Source of the DNA: Arenibacter certesii DSM 19833
GTDB lineage: Bacteria > Bacteroidota > Bacteroidia > Flavobacteriales > Flavobacteriaceae
DNA length: 64,000 nt
Reading direction: 5' to 3'
Assembly: GCF_000429545.1 (NCBI RefSeq)
Contig: NZ_AUCB01000013.1
Coordinates: 1-64,000 of the forward strand
This document shows, in pieces, positions 46,144-57,072 of the stretch. The notes under the pieces were generated by a model. It saw nothing but the letters and a program-made list of their open reading frames with translations. It did not search any database and was not told the origin of the DNA. A program made the translations under genes and the position numbers. Numbering within the stretch: the stretch's first letter is position 1; every line of letters begins with the position of its first letter.

Positions 46144-49100
46144 ATGATGAAGACTAATGAATCAACCACCCATTCTTGGTTATATATACTAACCATACTG
46201 CTATTTCTAACCCAACAATCTAATGCTCAGGAAGAGAAGTTGTTTACGCTTTTAGATGCTTCTTATACGGGTATAACTTTTCAAAATACCATAAAGGATA
46301 CCAAGGAAAGTAATATTCTTATTTACTCTAATTTTTACGGGGGTGCAGGAGTCGGAATAGGTGATTTTAATAAGGATGGATTTCAAGATATTTATTTTGC
46401 AGGAAACTTGGTGAGTGATCGGTTATACCAAAATAATGGGGCTATGCAATTTGAGGATATTACCCAAGCTGCAGGTATTGAAGATAATGGCGGCTGGTCT
46501 TCTGGTGTTATCGTTGGAGATATTAATAATGATGGTTGGCCCGATATTTATGTGACCCGGGAACTGTATGATGGCAACCCCGAGATTAGAAGGAACAAAC
46601 TATTTATAAATACCACTAAAGAGAACCCCGATCGTAAAATAAGCTTTAAAGAATCTGCTGCCGAGTATGGTCTGGATAACAGTGAAAGAACAAGACATGC
46701 TACTTTCTTAGATTATAATAAAGATGGCCTGTTAGATATATTTCTTCTAAATCACCCTCCCAATCCTGGAAACTATTCTGAAATGTACGATGTAGATCGT
46801 AATCAAGAAAGATTTGCTCCTAGACTGTATAGAAATAATGGGAACAAAAGTTTTACCGATGTTACCATAGAAGCAGGAATCTTAAAGCTGGGCAATGCCA
46901 ATAGTGTTTCCATTTTGGACGCTAATAATGATGGTTGGCCAGATATTTACATTGCTCATGATTTTGGTCCTCCAGATGTCCTTTTTATAAATAATGCCGA
47001 TGGAACCTTTACCAATACCATAGATGCCTCTTTAAAGCATATTTCCTATTTTAGTATGGGAGTCGATGCTGCGGATATTAATAACGATGGGCTCCTAGAT
47101 CTTATGGTGGTTGATATGGTAGCTGAGGATAATTTTCGCATAAAATCCAATATGAGCGGAATGAACCCAGATTCCTTTTGGAATATAGTAAACAATGGAG
47201 GACATTACCAATATATGTATAACACCTTGCAGTTAAATCAGGGAGTATTTTCTGGGGTACCCCAATTTAGTGATATAGCACAAATGGCCGGCGTGTCCAG
47301 TACCGATTGGAGCTGGTCTAATGTAATAGCCGATTTTGACAACGATGGATTAAAAGATATTTATGTAACTAATGGCCTTTTACGCGATATAAGGAATACG
47401 GATTCAGATAAGGCAGTGGGCAATTATATTACCAAGACCGCTAATGACTTTGTTAAAAACAATCCCAATGCAGGAGATGTTTCCATTTGGGATATTCTTG
47501 ATCTCGATGAAGCCCTAGATCACATCCCATCCGTTAGATTGTCTAATTATGCCTTTAAAAATAAGGACGGAATGATTTTCGATAAAATGTCTGAAGAGTG
47601 GGGCTTATCACAGAAATCGTTCTCCGCTGGTTGTGCCTACGTAGATTTAGATAATGATGGAGATTTGGATCTAGTAGTGAATAACGTAAACGATCTGGCA
47701 TTTATTTATCGTAATAATAGTGAGAAAAATAAAGGTCAAAATTACCTAAGGATCAATTTAACAGATACAGAAAAAAATACTCCAATTTTAGGAGCAAGAG
47801 TGGAATCGGTTCAAGGGAATTTAAAACAGCTGTATGAATTTACCAGTGTACGGGGAATGTATTCTACTAGTGAACAAATTGCCCATTTCGGATTCTCCGA
47901 AAATAAAACTATTGATACCTTAAAGGTAACTTGGCCCAATAGGCAAGTTAGTTTCTATACCGATGTGGTGCCAAATCAGTTTCTTACTATTGATATAGGC
48001 GATGCTAATCAGCTAATCCCTGATCCTCCCACTAAGAAGGATTTATTGTTTAGTTCAATTGAGGGTATTGAGTTTAAACATATAGAGAATAAATTTAATG
48101 AATTTGACCTCCAGGTACTGTTGCCGCATAAACAGTCCCAGTATGGTCCTGCTTTAACGGTCGGCGATGTGAATGGAGATGGTCTGGAGGATGTGTTTAT
48201 TGGGGGTGCTGCTGGTTTTGAACCTGTTTTATTCTTGCAAAATCAGGTAGGGGAATTTGTAAAAACAGATAGTAAGACTTGGAAGGATGCTGCTAGATAT
48301 GAGGATTTGGATGCCATGTTTTTTGATATGGACAATGATGGGGATTTAGACCTTTATGTAGTGAGCGGTGGAAATGAATGGGAACCCAACTCCCATTATT
48401 ACCAAGACAGACTATACATTAATGATGGAAAGGGGAGTTTTGAACTTACTAAAAATAAACTACCCTATTTTACAGAAAGCGGATCAGTGGTGCGTGCCTT
48501 TGATTATGATAATGACGGATATTTAGACCTATTTGTGGGTGGACGACATATGCCTTGGGACTACCCCTCTCCAGTAAGTAGCAGGATATTGCAAAACAAA
48601 AAAGGGTCCTTTAAAGATGTAACTCGCAATGTGGCCAAAGACTTATTGGATATAGGTATGGTTACCGATGCAGTGTGGATGGATTTTGATGGAGATGGTA
48701 ATACAGATCTTGTTCTTACCGGTGAATGGATGCCTATTACTTTTATTAAAAATACGGGGGATAAATTTATAAATGTAACGGGCTCCCTAGGAATGCAAGA
48801 TACCGTGGGATGGTGGTATAGTTTGGAAGCAGCAGATATGGATAATGATGGGGATATAGATCTTGTTGCCGGTAATTTGGGACTAAACTATAAATACAAA
48901 GCTAGCGAGGAAACCCCTTTTGAGGTACATTACAGTGATTTTGATGAAAATGGTTCTAAAGATATTGTACTTAGTTATTACAATTTTGGGGAGCAGTTCC
49001 CGCTCCGGGGTAGGTCTTGTTCCGCAGAACAAATACCTATGATTGCGAAGCGGTTCCAGAGCTATGATGTTTTTGCGTCTGCCAATTTAACAGAGGTATA

Positions 49101-49539
49101 CGGGGAGGATAATTTGCAGACAGCATTGCACTATTCTGCGAAAACATTTGGCAGTGCCTATTTTGAAAATAAAGGGAATGGAAAGTTTAGTATGAAAGTG
49201 CTACCCAAGGAAGCGCAGATTTCTAATGTGGATGCTATTCTTCTGGAAGATTTTGATGGGGATGGTAATAAGGATATTCTAATGGCGGGTAATATGTATC
49301 CCGTAGAAATAGAAACTACAAGAAACGATGCTGGTGTGGGTATCTTTCTAAAAGGGGATGGCAAAGGTGAGTTTACTCCGTTATTACCTACCGAAAGTGG
49401 CATGTTTCTAACGGGCGACGTTCAGAAACTAAAGCGGATAAACACATCTGGTAATAAAATGATAATAAGTGCTGTTAATAATGGCGAAATGGAATGGGTT
49501 AAAATAAATGGAAAATCAACCGCGCATGAGGAACAATAG
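46144..49539 (+). CDS. FG-GAP/VCBS repeat protein with ASPIC/UnbV domain (CRTAC1 family), copy 1
   Basis: 1131 residues with an N-terminal signal peptide (about 12-28, SNAQEEK). I count 14 calcium-binding FG-GAP-like blades of the form DxNxDGxxDIY, for example DFNKDGFQDIYFAGN, DINNDGWPDIYV, DLDNDGDLDLVVNN and DFDGDGNKDILMAGN. An ASPIC/UnbV-type segment (PF07593) lies about 590-630 (SVRGMYSTSEQIAHFGF). The protein should fold into two beta-propellers in the periplasm or on the surface. No catalytic domain is recognised. The next gene is a tandem paralogue and the coding regions overlap by 32 bp. Role in the SusCD locus unknown. Confidence 0.88.
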   Translation: MMKTNESTTHSWLYILTILLFLTQQSNAQEEKLFTLLDASYTGITFQNTIKDTKESNILIYSNFYGGAGVGIGDFNKDGFQDIYFAGNLVSDRLYQNNGAMQFEDITQAAGIEDNGGWSSGVIVGDINNDGWPDIYVTRELYDGNPEIRRNKLFINTTKENPDRKISFKESAAEYGLDNSERTRHATFLDYNKDGLLDIFLLNHPPNPGNYSEMYDVDRNQERFAPRLYRNNGNKSFTDVTIEAGILKLGNANSVSILDANNDGWPDIYIAHDFGPPDVLFINNADGTFTNTIDASLKHISYFSMGVDAADINNDGLLDLMVVDMVAEDNFRIKSNMSGMNPDSFWNIVNNGGHYQYMYNTLQLNQGVFSGVPQFSDIAQMAGVSSTDWSWSNVIADFDNDGLKDIYVTNGLLRDIRNTDSDKAVGNYITKTANDFVKNNPNAGDVSIWDILDLDEALDHIPSVRLSNYAFKNKDGMIFDKMSEEWGLSQKSFSAGCAYVDLDNDGDLDLVVNNVNDLAFIYRNNSEKNKGQNYLRINLTDTEKNTPILGARVESVQGNLKQLYEFTSVRGMYSTSEQIAHFGFSENKTIDTLKVTWPNRQVSFYTDVVPNQFLTIDIGDANQLIPDPPTKKDLLFSSIEGIEFKHIENKFNEFDLQVLLPHKQSQYGPALTVGDVNGDGLEDVFIGGAAGFEPVLFLQNQVGEFVKTDSKTWKDAARYEDLDAMFFDMDNDGDLDLYVVSGGNEWEPNSHYYQDRLYINDGKGSFELTKNKLPYFTESGSVVRAFDYDNDGYLDLFVGGRHMPWDYPSPVSSRILQNKKGSFKDVTRNVAKDLLDIGMVTDAVWMDFDGDGNTDLVLTGEWMPITFIKNTGDKFINVTGSLGMQDTVGWWYSLEAADMDNDGDIDLVAGNLGLNYKYKASEETPFEVHYSDFDENGSKDIVLSYYNFGEQFPLRGRSCSAEQIPMIAKRFQSYDVFASANLTEVYGEDNLQTALHYSAKTFGSAYFENKGNGKFSMKVLPKEAQISNVDAILLEDFDGDGNKDILMAGNMYPVEIETTRNDAGVGIFLKGDGKGEFTPLLPTESGMFLTGDVQKLKRINTSGNKMIISAVNNGEMEWVKINGKSTAHEEQ

Positions 49540-52500
49540 AAAGTGGATATACATTGCCTTTGGATTCGCTCTTTTCTCCTTTGGAATTCATTTTGTTTAT
49601 GCCCAATCCCCTCATAAGAAGGAAGGAGCAGAAAAACTATTTTCATTACTACCCAGTTCTAGAACTGGTATAGATTTTAATAATACGGTTACAGATACCC
49701 ACGAGGCCAATGCTCTTATTTATGAATTGTTTTATAATGGTGCTGGTGTAGCAATAGAGGATATTAATAATGATGGCTTGCCGGATATTTATTTTGCCGG
49801 CAATCAAGCAGCGGATAGGTTGTATTTAAATCTTGGTAATATGCAGTTTAAGGACATTACCAAATCAGCCGGAATATTAGATAGAGGTGGATGGTCTATG
49901 GGGGTAAATATGGTTGATGTAAATGGGGATGGCTATAAGGACATTTATGTAAGCAAGAACTTGTTTGATGATAATCCAGAACTGAGAATAAATGAACTAT
50001 ACATTAATAACGGTGACTTAACGTTCACAGAATCGGCACGGGAATATAATTTAAACGATCCTTTTAGAGCGATTCATGCTAATTTCTTTGATTTTGATAA
50101 AGATGGGGATTTCGACCTATTTCTGATAAATCAGCCGCCAAACCCTTCCTTATTATCTCCGCTTAAAGGTAGGAACTGGCTTAGTCCTGAGCTAACCTAT
50201 AGGTTCTTAGAGAATACGGGAGCAGGTTTTAAGGATATTACAGCAGCAGTAGGGCTAGAGAATGTGGGTTACGGCCTCAGTGCTGTGGTGGGCGACTTTA
50301 ATAATGATCAATGGCCAGATCTCTATGTAGCCAATGACTATGAAGGGCCAGATTTCTTCTATATAAACAATGGAGACGGAACCTTTACCAATAAGGCCAA
50401 CGAATACTTAAAGCACATTTCATTTTTTAGTATGGGTGCAGATGTTGGGGATATTAATAATGATGGGTTGTTAGACCTAGCTGTGGTTGATATGGTAGCA
50501 GAGGACAACTATAGGCTTAAAGCAAATATGGGGGGGATGAATCCCCAAGAGTTCTGGAACATTGTAAATCTTGGTGGGCATTATCAATATATGTTCAATA
50601 CCCTGCAGTTGAATAATGGTGCCGATGCAGATGGAAATCTACGTTTTAGTGAAATTGGTCAATTGGCGGGGATGTCTAATACAGATTGGAGTTGGTCTGC
50701 ACTATTTGCTGATTTTGATAATAATGGTTTTAAAGATTTATTTGTTACTAACGGCATTAAAAAAGATATTAGGAATACAGATGCCCTTAAAAATATTGAT
50801 GCTTATTTGGCTAGGGTTGCAGCTAAGCACCAAATTGAGCATGTTTCAGCTAACTTAGCCCAGCTTAGAGAGTTGGTATCGTTGGATAGTATTTTGGCTT
50901 TTTTTCCCTCAGAAAAAATTCCCAACTATGCATTTAAAAACATGGGTGGATTAAATTTTGCAAAAGTCGCCAATGAGTGGGGAATAGACCAACCTTCATT
51001 TTCTTCTGGCGCCGCTTATGGGGATCTGGATAACGATGGGGATTTGGATCTAGTGGTGAACAATGTGGATGATTTAGCCTTTATCTATGAAAACAATTCC
51101 AATAAATTATCGAAAAACAATTACCTCAATATAAAATTTACAGACGGAAATAAGCACAAAAGCTTCTTTGGTACTAGAGCCAGTATCTATTATGATGGAG
51201 GCATTCAGATAGGGGAGTTAACAAGTGCTAGAGGGTTTTATTCCAGCAGTGAAAGCCTTGTTCATTTTGGATTGGGAACTGCTAAGAAAATAGATAGTTT
51301 GGTGATTTCTTGGTATGATGGAGCAAGTTCAGTAATACATAAAATTAAACCAAATCAAACCCTTATCCTCGATCGGGAAAAATTAAAAATAACACCAGTA
51401 AATAAGACAAAAATTACTAAAAATCATTTTTTTAAAGAGGTTTCCAAGGAAGTCGGTATAGATTTCGTGCATCAGGAAAATAACTATAATGATTTTGAAG
51501 TAGAGGTCTTATTGCCACATAAAATGTCTGCCTTTGGTCCCGGACTCGCAGTAGGTGATGTGAATGGAGACGGTTTGGAGGATTTTTTTGTCGGCGGGGC
51601 AGTAGGGCATAGCGGAAGTATCTTCCTTCAAAATAAGAATGGAACATTTACCAAAACAGGGTCGGAGACCTTTGCTGGTTATCCTTTTCATGAAGATATG
51701 GGAGCCCAATTTATAGATGTAGATATGGATGGGGATATGGATTTGTATGTAGTGAGCGGTGGTAATGAATACGATAAGGGAATTGACCTATATCAGGACC
51801 GATTATATATTAATGATGGCAACGGAATTTTTTCCTTATTAAAATCTGCTTTACCTAAATTAACTGCTAGTGGCGCTAGAGTAATTATGGCCGATTATGA
51901 CAATGATGGCGATATGGATCTATTTGTTGGTGGCAGACAAGTGCCTGGTCATTATCCGGAGCCAACTGAAAGTTACCTATTAAAAAATACTTGGAAGGAA
52001 ACTGGACAACTTAAGTTTGAGAAAGTTGTAATTAATGACCTAATTGACTTGGGTATGGTAACGGATGCTTCTTGGACAGATTATGACCATGATGGGGATC
52101 TAGATCTTATAGTGGTCGGGGAGTGGATGCCAATAACATTAATTGAAAATAAAGAAGGGATTTTTAAGAAAGTTGCCTTACCAACCTCTCTTCAAAATAC
52201 TACGGGATGGTGGTTCAGTGTTCAAGCTGCTGATTTAGATGGAGATGGGGATGATGATTATGTTATGGGAAATCTGGGGCTCAATTATAAATATAAAGCC
52301 AATCCAGATGAACCGTTCACTGTTAATTACGGCGATTTTGATCAAAATGGAAAAAATGATATTGTTTTTGGGTACTATAATTACGGGGAGCACTATCCAT
52401 TAAGAGGTAGATCTTGCTCTTCCCAACAAATCCCTGGATTAAAGAAAATATTTCCTAATTACGATACCTTTGCCTCCGCGTCGCTTAGCGAAGTTTATGG

Positions 52501-52906
52501 AGAAGAACAATTGAGTAAATCTCTTGAGTATAAGGCTCATATGTTCCAAAGTATTGTGCTAGAGAACTTGGGAAAAGGAAATTTTAGAATTCATGAATTA
52601 CCTATAAAGGCGCAGGTATCCAGTATTAATGATATTATAATTGCCGATGTAGATAGCGATGGGAATTTAGATCTTATCCTGGCAGGGAATATGTATGGTT
52701 CGGAGGTTGAAACCCCGCGTAACGATGCGGGGATCGGACTACTTTTAAAAGGAGATGGAAAATGTGGTTTTACGACCATTCCAATGCTAGAAAGCGGTTT
52801 AAGTCTGCCCTATGATGTTAAAGAAATGAAGTCCATAAAACTGGGAACAGCTAGAGGAATTGTTGTTGGTATTAACAATGGGCCATTGAAAATTATAAAA
52901 TATTAA
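49508..52906 (+). CDS. FG-GAP/VCBS repeat protein with ASPIC/UnbV domain (CRTAC1 family), copy 2
   Basis: 1132 residues, paralogous to the preceding gene along its whole length: same order of 14 blades, same block GHYQYMFNTLQLN, same ASPIC segment (SARGFYSSSESLVHFGLG) and same LLPHKMSAFGPGLAVGDVNG hinge before the second propeller. A signal peptide ends at VYAQS. ATG 49508 lies inside the upstream gene, giving a 32-bp overlap; an alternative ATG at 49526 yields a more typical signal peptide and still overlaps. Overlap implies translational coupling. One blade reads DFNNDQWPDLYV, where the usual glycine is lost. Likely secreted or surface-exposed; function unknown. Confidence 0.88.
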   Translation: MENQPRMRNNRKWIYIAFGFALFSFGIHFVYAQSPHKKEGAEKLFSLLPSSRTGIDFNNTVTDTHEANALIYELFYNGAGVAIEDINNDGLPDIYFAGNQAADRLYLNLGNMQFKDITKSAGILDRGGWSMGVNMVDVNGDGYKDIYVSKNLFDDNPELRINELYINNGDLTFTESAREYNLNDPFRAIHANFFDFDKDGDFDLFLINQPPNPSLLSPLKGRNWLSPELTYRFLENTGAGFKDITAAVGLENVGYGLSAVVGDFNNDQWPDLYVANDYEGPDFFYINNGDGTFTNKANEYLKHISFFSMGADVGDINNDGLLDLAVVDMVAEDNYRLKANMGGMNPQEFWNIVNLGGHYQYMFNTLQLNNGADADGNLRFSEIGQLAGMSNTDWSWSALFADFDNNGFKDLFVTNGIKKDIRNTDALKNIDAYLARVAAKHQIEHVSANLAQLRELVSLDSILAFFPSEKIPNYAFKNMGGLNFAKVANEWGIDQPSFSSGAAYGDLDNDGDLDLVVNNVDDLAFIYENNSNKLSKNNYLNIKFTDGNKHKSFFGTRASIYYDGGIQIGELTSARGFYSSSESLVHFGLGTAKKIDSLVISWYDGASSVIHKIKPNQTLILDREKLKITPVNKTKITKNHFFKEVSKEVGIDFVHQENNYNDFEVEVLLPHKMSAFGPGLAVGDVNGDGLEDFFVGGAVGHSGSIFLQNKNGTFTKTGSETFAGYPFHEDMGAQFIDVDMDGDMDLYVVSGGNEYDKGIDLYQDRLYINDGNGIFSLLKSALPKLTASGARVIMADYDNDGDMDLFVGGRQVPGHYPEPTESYLLKNTWKETGQLKFEKVVINDLIDLGMVTDASWTDYDHDGDLDLIVVGEWMPITLIENKEGIFKKVALPTSLQNTTGWWFSVQAADLDGDGDDDYVMGNLGLNYKYKANPDEPFTVNYGDFDQNGKNDIVFGYYNYGEHYPLRGRSCSSQQIPGLKKIFPNYDTFASASLSEVYGEEQLSKSLEYKAHMFQSIVLENLGKGNFRIHELPIKAQVSSINDIIIADVDSDGNLDLILAGNMYGSEVETPRNDAGIGLLLKGDGKCGFTTIPMLESGLSLPYDVKEMKSIKLGTARGIVVGINNGPLKIIKY

Positions 52907-52927
52907 ATGCTCTTATTATTAACATGA

Positions 52928-52960
52928 GAAGCAGATTCGCCACTTGGATAATTCTGCTTC
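52928..52960 (+). terminator. Hairpin after the second ASPIC gene
   Basis: GAAGCAGA (52928-52935) pairs with TCTGCTTC (52953-52960), 22 bp after the stop; a weak T-rich tail follows. Probable terminator of the SusCD-ASPIC operon. Confidence 0.55.
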
Positions 52961-53046
52961 CTCTATTTGTATATCCTCGTACAACGGATTTAATGCTGAA
53001 CTCTTAGAAAGTATAAGTTAAATTGGTGTCTAGCATTAATTTTCTC

Positions 53047-56000
53047 TTAATTTAAATCCTTTTTTGCCATAGTTGGAGCTGTGGTTGGACAGTAATCTCT
53101 AGGGAGTACTCCAAATTCCGCTTTAAAGCAACGTGTAAAATAGGATGGATTGTTAAACCCAACTTTAAACAAGACTTCGCTAACGGTATAATCTCCACTG
53201 GCAAGTAATCGTGCGGCTTTTTTTAATCGCACTAAACGTATGAAATGGTTAATGGACAGTCCGGTGAGTGCCTTTATTTTTCTATAAAGTTGATCTTGAC
53301 TCATATCCATATTCTCTATAAGGCTTTGCACCGAGAATTCCGAATCTGAAATATTAGACTCTATTAGCCCAATGATTTTTTCAATAAACCGTTCGTCTAC
53401 AGATTGTGGCTGGGCCTCCCCTAATAGCGTGTCCGATTCTAGCATTTTCTTTCTTATACTCTCCTTTTTCTCTATTATTTTCTTAACTCGTGTTAGTAAT
53501 AGCTTACTGTTAAAAGGTTTCTCTATATAGGCATCGGCACCTTTCTCAAAACCTTCAATTTTAGAATTCATAGATGTTTTAGCGGTCAACAATATTACGG
53601 GAATGTGAGAGGTATTTACATTGGATTTAATCTGTGAACACACTTCTGTTCCCGTAATACCTTTCATCATTATATCGGTAATAACCAGGTCTGGCATTTT
53701 GTTTTGGATAATAGATAGCCCTTCTTTGCCATTGTCTGCAGTATATACCTTATATTCGTCCTCCAAAATTTCTTTTAAATATTCTCTAATATCCTCACTG
53801 TCGTCAATTATTAATACAGAATAGTCTTTAGAATTTACGGATGAGGTATCATTTTTAGGGGAGTTTTCTGTGCTAAATTCTGGATTGGTTTGGATAATAT
53901 GATGCGGATAATTAGAGCATTCTCGAATTATAGGGAAGTGAACAATAAATTCCGTCCCTTCATTTTCTACGCTGTGCACCTCAATCTTTCCGTTGTGTAT
54001 TTCTGTGTATTTTTTAACTAGGGTTGTGCCAATTCCGTTCCCTTGTAAGTCTTCACTATTCCTGGATCTATAGAACTGGGAAAAGATAGACTCCAAATCG
54101 TCTTTAGGTATACCAATGCCTGTGTCCAACACACTAATGGAAATATAGTCGTCATCATTATATACGTGTACCGATACCTCTCCATATTTTGGTGTAAACT
54201 TTATGGCATTAGAGATTAAATTAATCAGGATAGATTCCAGTTTAATAGAATCTGCCACCAGTATCAATTTTTCTTCCGGACAGCATACTTCAAAATCTAA
54301 TTTATTGGTTTCGGCTAATTCTTGAAATTGGGAACATGTATTTTCTACAAATGCATTTAGATCAATTTGCTCTAACTCCAAATCCATCATGTTGCTCTCT
54401 GCCTGTCTAAAATTTAAGATCTGATTTACAAGATTTAATAACATCTGCCCATTTTTGTGCATTCGCAATAGTTTTTTATGAAACTTCTGATTTATCTCAC
54501 TGCTAGAAAGCATCTCTTCTAGAGGACCCATAATGAGGGTTAATGGGGTGCGTAGATCATGTGATACATTAGTGAAGATGGAAAGCTTCTGTTGGTAGAG
54601 CTCGTGAATTCCCTCTTGTTTTATTTTTTCGATTTTCAATGCCTGATTTATTCTAATCCGTGCTTTTACCTCTTTTAAAATAATATAGAGAATAAGTAGT
54701 AGTAATAAAGCGTAGGCCAAATATGCTAGTGGTGAAGTCCACCAAGGCTTTAATTTGATGATGGTTAGTTTTCGGGATTGTGGATTCCAACCCAGATGTT
54801 CATGTCCTACTCGAACCTCTAACTCATAGTTACCCGAAGGCACATTGGTGTAATTGGCGGTGTTGGATATACCCGTAGATTCTCTCCACTCCATCTCAAA
54901 TTTGTTAAGTCGATGTTGTAATCGTACTTTCTTCTTTCCAGTATAAGTTAGGGCGTTTAGGTCGATGGAAAAAGACTGACTATCATGGGGTAATATAATA
55001 GTGTCTAAGTAATTTAGATTTTGGGGCAAAATTACCTTGCCATTAAATTCTTTTTGAGGGGTTATGGTCTGATTTAAGACATTCAGTTCCGATAGCATTA
55101 GGGTTGGGAAAGGAGGAAGACGTAAAGGTTCGGCGGGTTTTATTTTGAGCAATCCATCATCTGTACCGGTCAAAATTGTATTATCCAAAGGATTGTACAA
55201 TACATTAAAACAAGAATATTGAGAAAGGGTATAAGTAGCCGTTACCACCTCTGGATCTAGTTTAAATATCCCTTTTCTGGTGCCAACCCATAGGTTGTTA
55301 GAGGCATCCTCCGCTATTCCTGTAACCACACAACCATCAATTAAAGGGTGCCGCTTTGGAACTCCGTTAGGTTTTACTATTCCGATGCCATTTCTACATA
55401 AAACCCATAAATCTCCGTTATTATGTAGGAATAGATTCTCTACATAAATCTTATCACTATTGGTAGCAAAAGTTTCATATTGTTTTATGTTCCCGATGTT
55501 GCCGTTCTCATCAAGTTTTAATGAAAAAAGTCCGTTTTTGAATGATCCTGCCCATAATAGGTTGTTTAAATTATCGCTTTTCAAGCTTTTTATATCGGTA
55601 GAGGATGTAGCAGTTTCATTGGGCAATTTTATTTTTTGTAGCTGGGTTTTGTCTTTTTGGAGTTGAAAAAGTCCGTTGTCTAAGCTACCTATCCATAAAT
55701 TACCTGCTGGACCGCGGGTAATGCTGGAAATACGATCCTGGTTTAATAGGCTTAAGTCATATATGTTGGGTACAAGTTTATGTGTTTCAGGGTCGAACAT
55801 TTTAATTCCATTGCCCCAAGTTCCAATAAGCAATAGTTTGCTGATGGGATCATAATAAAGGGAGGAGATAGATCGTATAGCTTCATTATTAACTATCGAT
55901 TTAAAGTTTTTTTGGCCTGTGGTGTGCTCTCCCAGTCCATTGCCATGTGTGCCAATAAAAACTCTGCCGTCGGGTAATAGGGCTGTTGCCCAAATTATAT

Positions 56001-57072
56001 TAGAGAAGAGATTCTTCTCATTTTCCTCATCATAGATAACCGAATAGTTTTTTTCGCTTAAATCAATAACATTCATTCCTCCAAACCAAGTGCCAATCCA
56101 AAGATTATTATTGCTGTCTATAAAGGTAGTAAGTACATAATCGGAGTTTAAATTGTTGCGTTTGTTCTGTTCATATTGGAAATGCTCCAGCTCTTTGCCA
56201 TCTATGGACAAATTATAAATACCTTGTCCTTCCGTACCTACCCAAATGGTATTTTTGTAAGGAGTAAGGGAGCGTATCTCAGTCTGGTCTAATTTCCAAG
56301 TATTGGTAAGGGAGTATACTGTTTTGTTTTCTTTCAAGGAGAAATTTTGCACTTTATAAAGTCCTTTGTCCGTTCCTAAAAACAAGATGTCTTTGTCAAT
56401 AGCTAAGCTTGTTATCCTAGAAGCTCCCTCTACCTCAATAGGATCATCTATAATGTAATTGTGGTTTGATTTTCGGATTCTAAATATCTTTGAGTCTTCT
56501 ATGCCAATTAACATGGTGTTTCCCACTTCTAGAATAGTATGAATTGCTCCCGACAAAGTGGTAAGAACTTCTGCATCCGTCAACTCATAATCAGAAGTAT
56601 TTGAATCGATATCCGTAAGGGGAAAAGAAAATAACGTTCCATTCTCACTACCTACCCATACTATATCATTGCTATCTAGAAATAAGGAGTTAATACCAAT
56701 TAAGGATTCAAAATCCACTTTCTTGACAACTAAGGGGACTATCTTATTTTTCAGTTTATCCAATAAAAAAAGTCCCATATCTCGGGTGCCGATCAATATC
56801 AGTCCTTTTTTTAAAAATAAAGTTTGTGAGATCTTATTGCTAAAGCCGTCGGTATTGTGCAAATTAAATAGGGTAAACTGGCTCCCATCAAAAACATTTA
56901 AACCTTCTCCAGTGGAAATATAGATAAGCCCTTCATCATCTTCACTTATATGATCTACGTTATTAAAAGCTAAACCATCTTTTGTATTGTAATTAACAAT
57001 CTGTGAAGACGCCTTATTCCCTAAAAAGAATACGACCAATACAATGGGTAAAATAAAATTTCCAAAGCTCAT
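53047..57072 (-). CDS. Hybrid two-component system sensor-regulator (HTCS)
   Basis: 1341 residues in one chain: signal peptide (about 5-23), two seven-bladed Reg_prop-type periplasmic propellers (about 25-690; blades such as NNLWIGTWFGGMNVI and GNLWIGSLDNGLFQL), a Y_Y_Y domain (about 700-770), one membrane helix (780-799), HisKA with phospho-acceptor His838 (NVSHDLRTPL), HATPase (LISNAIKFTP, LDTGIGIPKDD), a receiver domain (about 1083-1200, Asp1133 in LVITDIMM) and a C-terminal AraC-type DNA-binding domain (about 1227-1330). HTCS proteins sense sugars in the periplasm and switch on adjoining polysaccharide loci. It is divergent from the GH5 gene and points toward the ASPIC genes, so it is the likely local regulator. 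Confidence 0.95.
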   Translation of the reverse strand: MSFGNFILPIVLVVFFLGNKASSQIVNYNTKDGLAFNNVDHISEDDEGLIYISTGEGLNVFDGSQFTLFNLHNTDGFSNKISQTLFLKKGLILIGTRDMGLFLLDKLKNKIVPLVVKKVDFESLIGINSLFLDSNDIVWVGSENGTLFSFPLTDIDSNTSDYELTDAEVLTTLSGAIHTILEVGNTMLIGIEDSKIFRIRKSNHNYIIDDPIEVEGASRITSLAIDKDILFLGTDKGLYKVQNFSLKENKTVYSLTNTWKLDQTEIRSLTPYKNTIWVGTEGQGIYNLSIDGKELEHFQYEQNKRNNLNSDYVLTTFIDSNNNLWIGTWFGGMNVIDLSEKNYSVIYDEENEKNLFSNIIWATALLPDGRVFIGTHGNGLGEHTTGQKNFKSIVNNEAIRSISSLYYDPISKLLLIGTWGNGIKMFDPETHKLVPNIYDLSLLNQDRISSITRGPAGNLWIGSLDNGLFQLQKDKTQLQKIKLPNETATSSTDIKSLKSDNLNNLLWAGSFKNGLFSLKLDENGNIGNIKQYETFATNSDKIYVENLFLHNNGDLWVLCRNGIGIVKPNGVPKRHPLIDGCVVTGIAEDASNNLWVGTRKGIFKLDPEVVTATYTLSQYSCFNVLYNPLDNTILTGTDDGLLKIKPAEPLRLPPFPTLMLSELNVLNQTITPQKEFNGKVILPQNLNYLDTIILPHDSQSFSIDLNALTYTGKKKVRLQHRLNKFEMEWRESTGISNTANYTNVPSGNYELEVRVGHEHLGWNPQSRKLTIIKLKPWWTSPLAYLAYALLLLLILYIILKEVKARIRINQALKIEKIKQEGIHELYQQKLSIFTNVSHDLRTPLTLIMGPLEEMLSSSEINQKFHKKLLRMHKNGQMLLNLVNQILNFRQAESNMMDLELEQIDLNAFVENTCSQFQELAETNKLDFEVCCPEEKLILVADSIKLESILINLISNAIKFTPKYGEVSVHVYNDDDYISISVLDTGIGIPKDDLESIFSQFYRSRNSEDLQGNGIGTTLVKKYTEIHNGKIEVHSVENEGTEFIVHFPIIRECSNYPHHIIQTNPEFSTENSPKNDTSSVNSKDYSVLIIDDSEDIREYLKEILEDEYKVYTADNGKEGLSIIQNKMPDLVITDIMMKGITGTEVCSQIKSNVNTSHIPVILLTAKTSMNSKIEGFEKGADAYIEKPFNSKLLLTRVKKIIEKKESIRKKMLESDTLLGEAQPQSVDERFIEKIIGLIESNISDSEFSVQSLIENMDMSQDQLYRKIKALTGLSINHFIRLVRLKKAARLLASGDYTVSEVLFKVGFNNPSYFTRCFKAEFGVLPRDYCPTTAPTMAKKDLN

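Noticed and set aside
46144-52906. The dense DxNxDG repeats as a tandem DNA repeat or CRISPR-like array
   Set aside because: The repeats are at protein level with variable codons and spacing; they are propeller blades.
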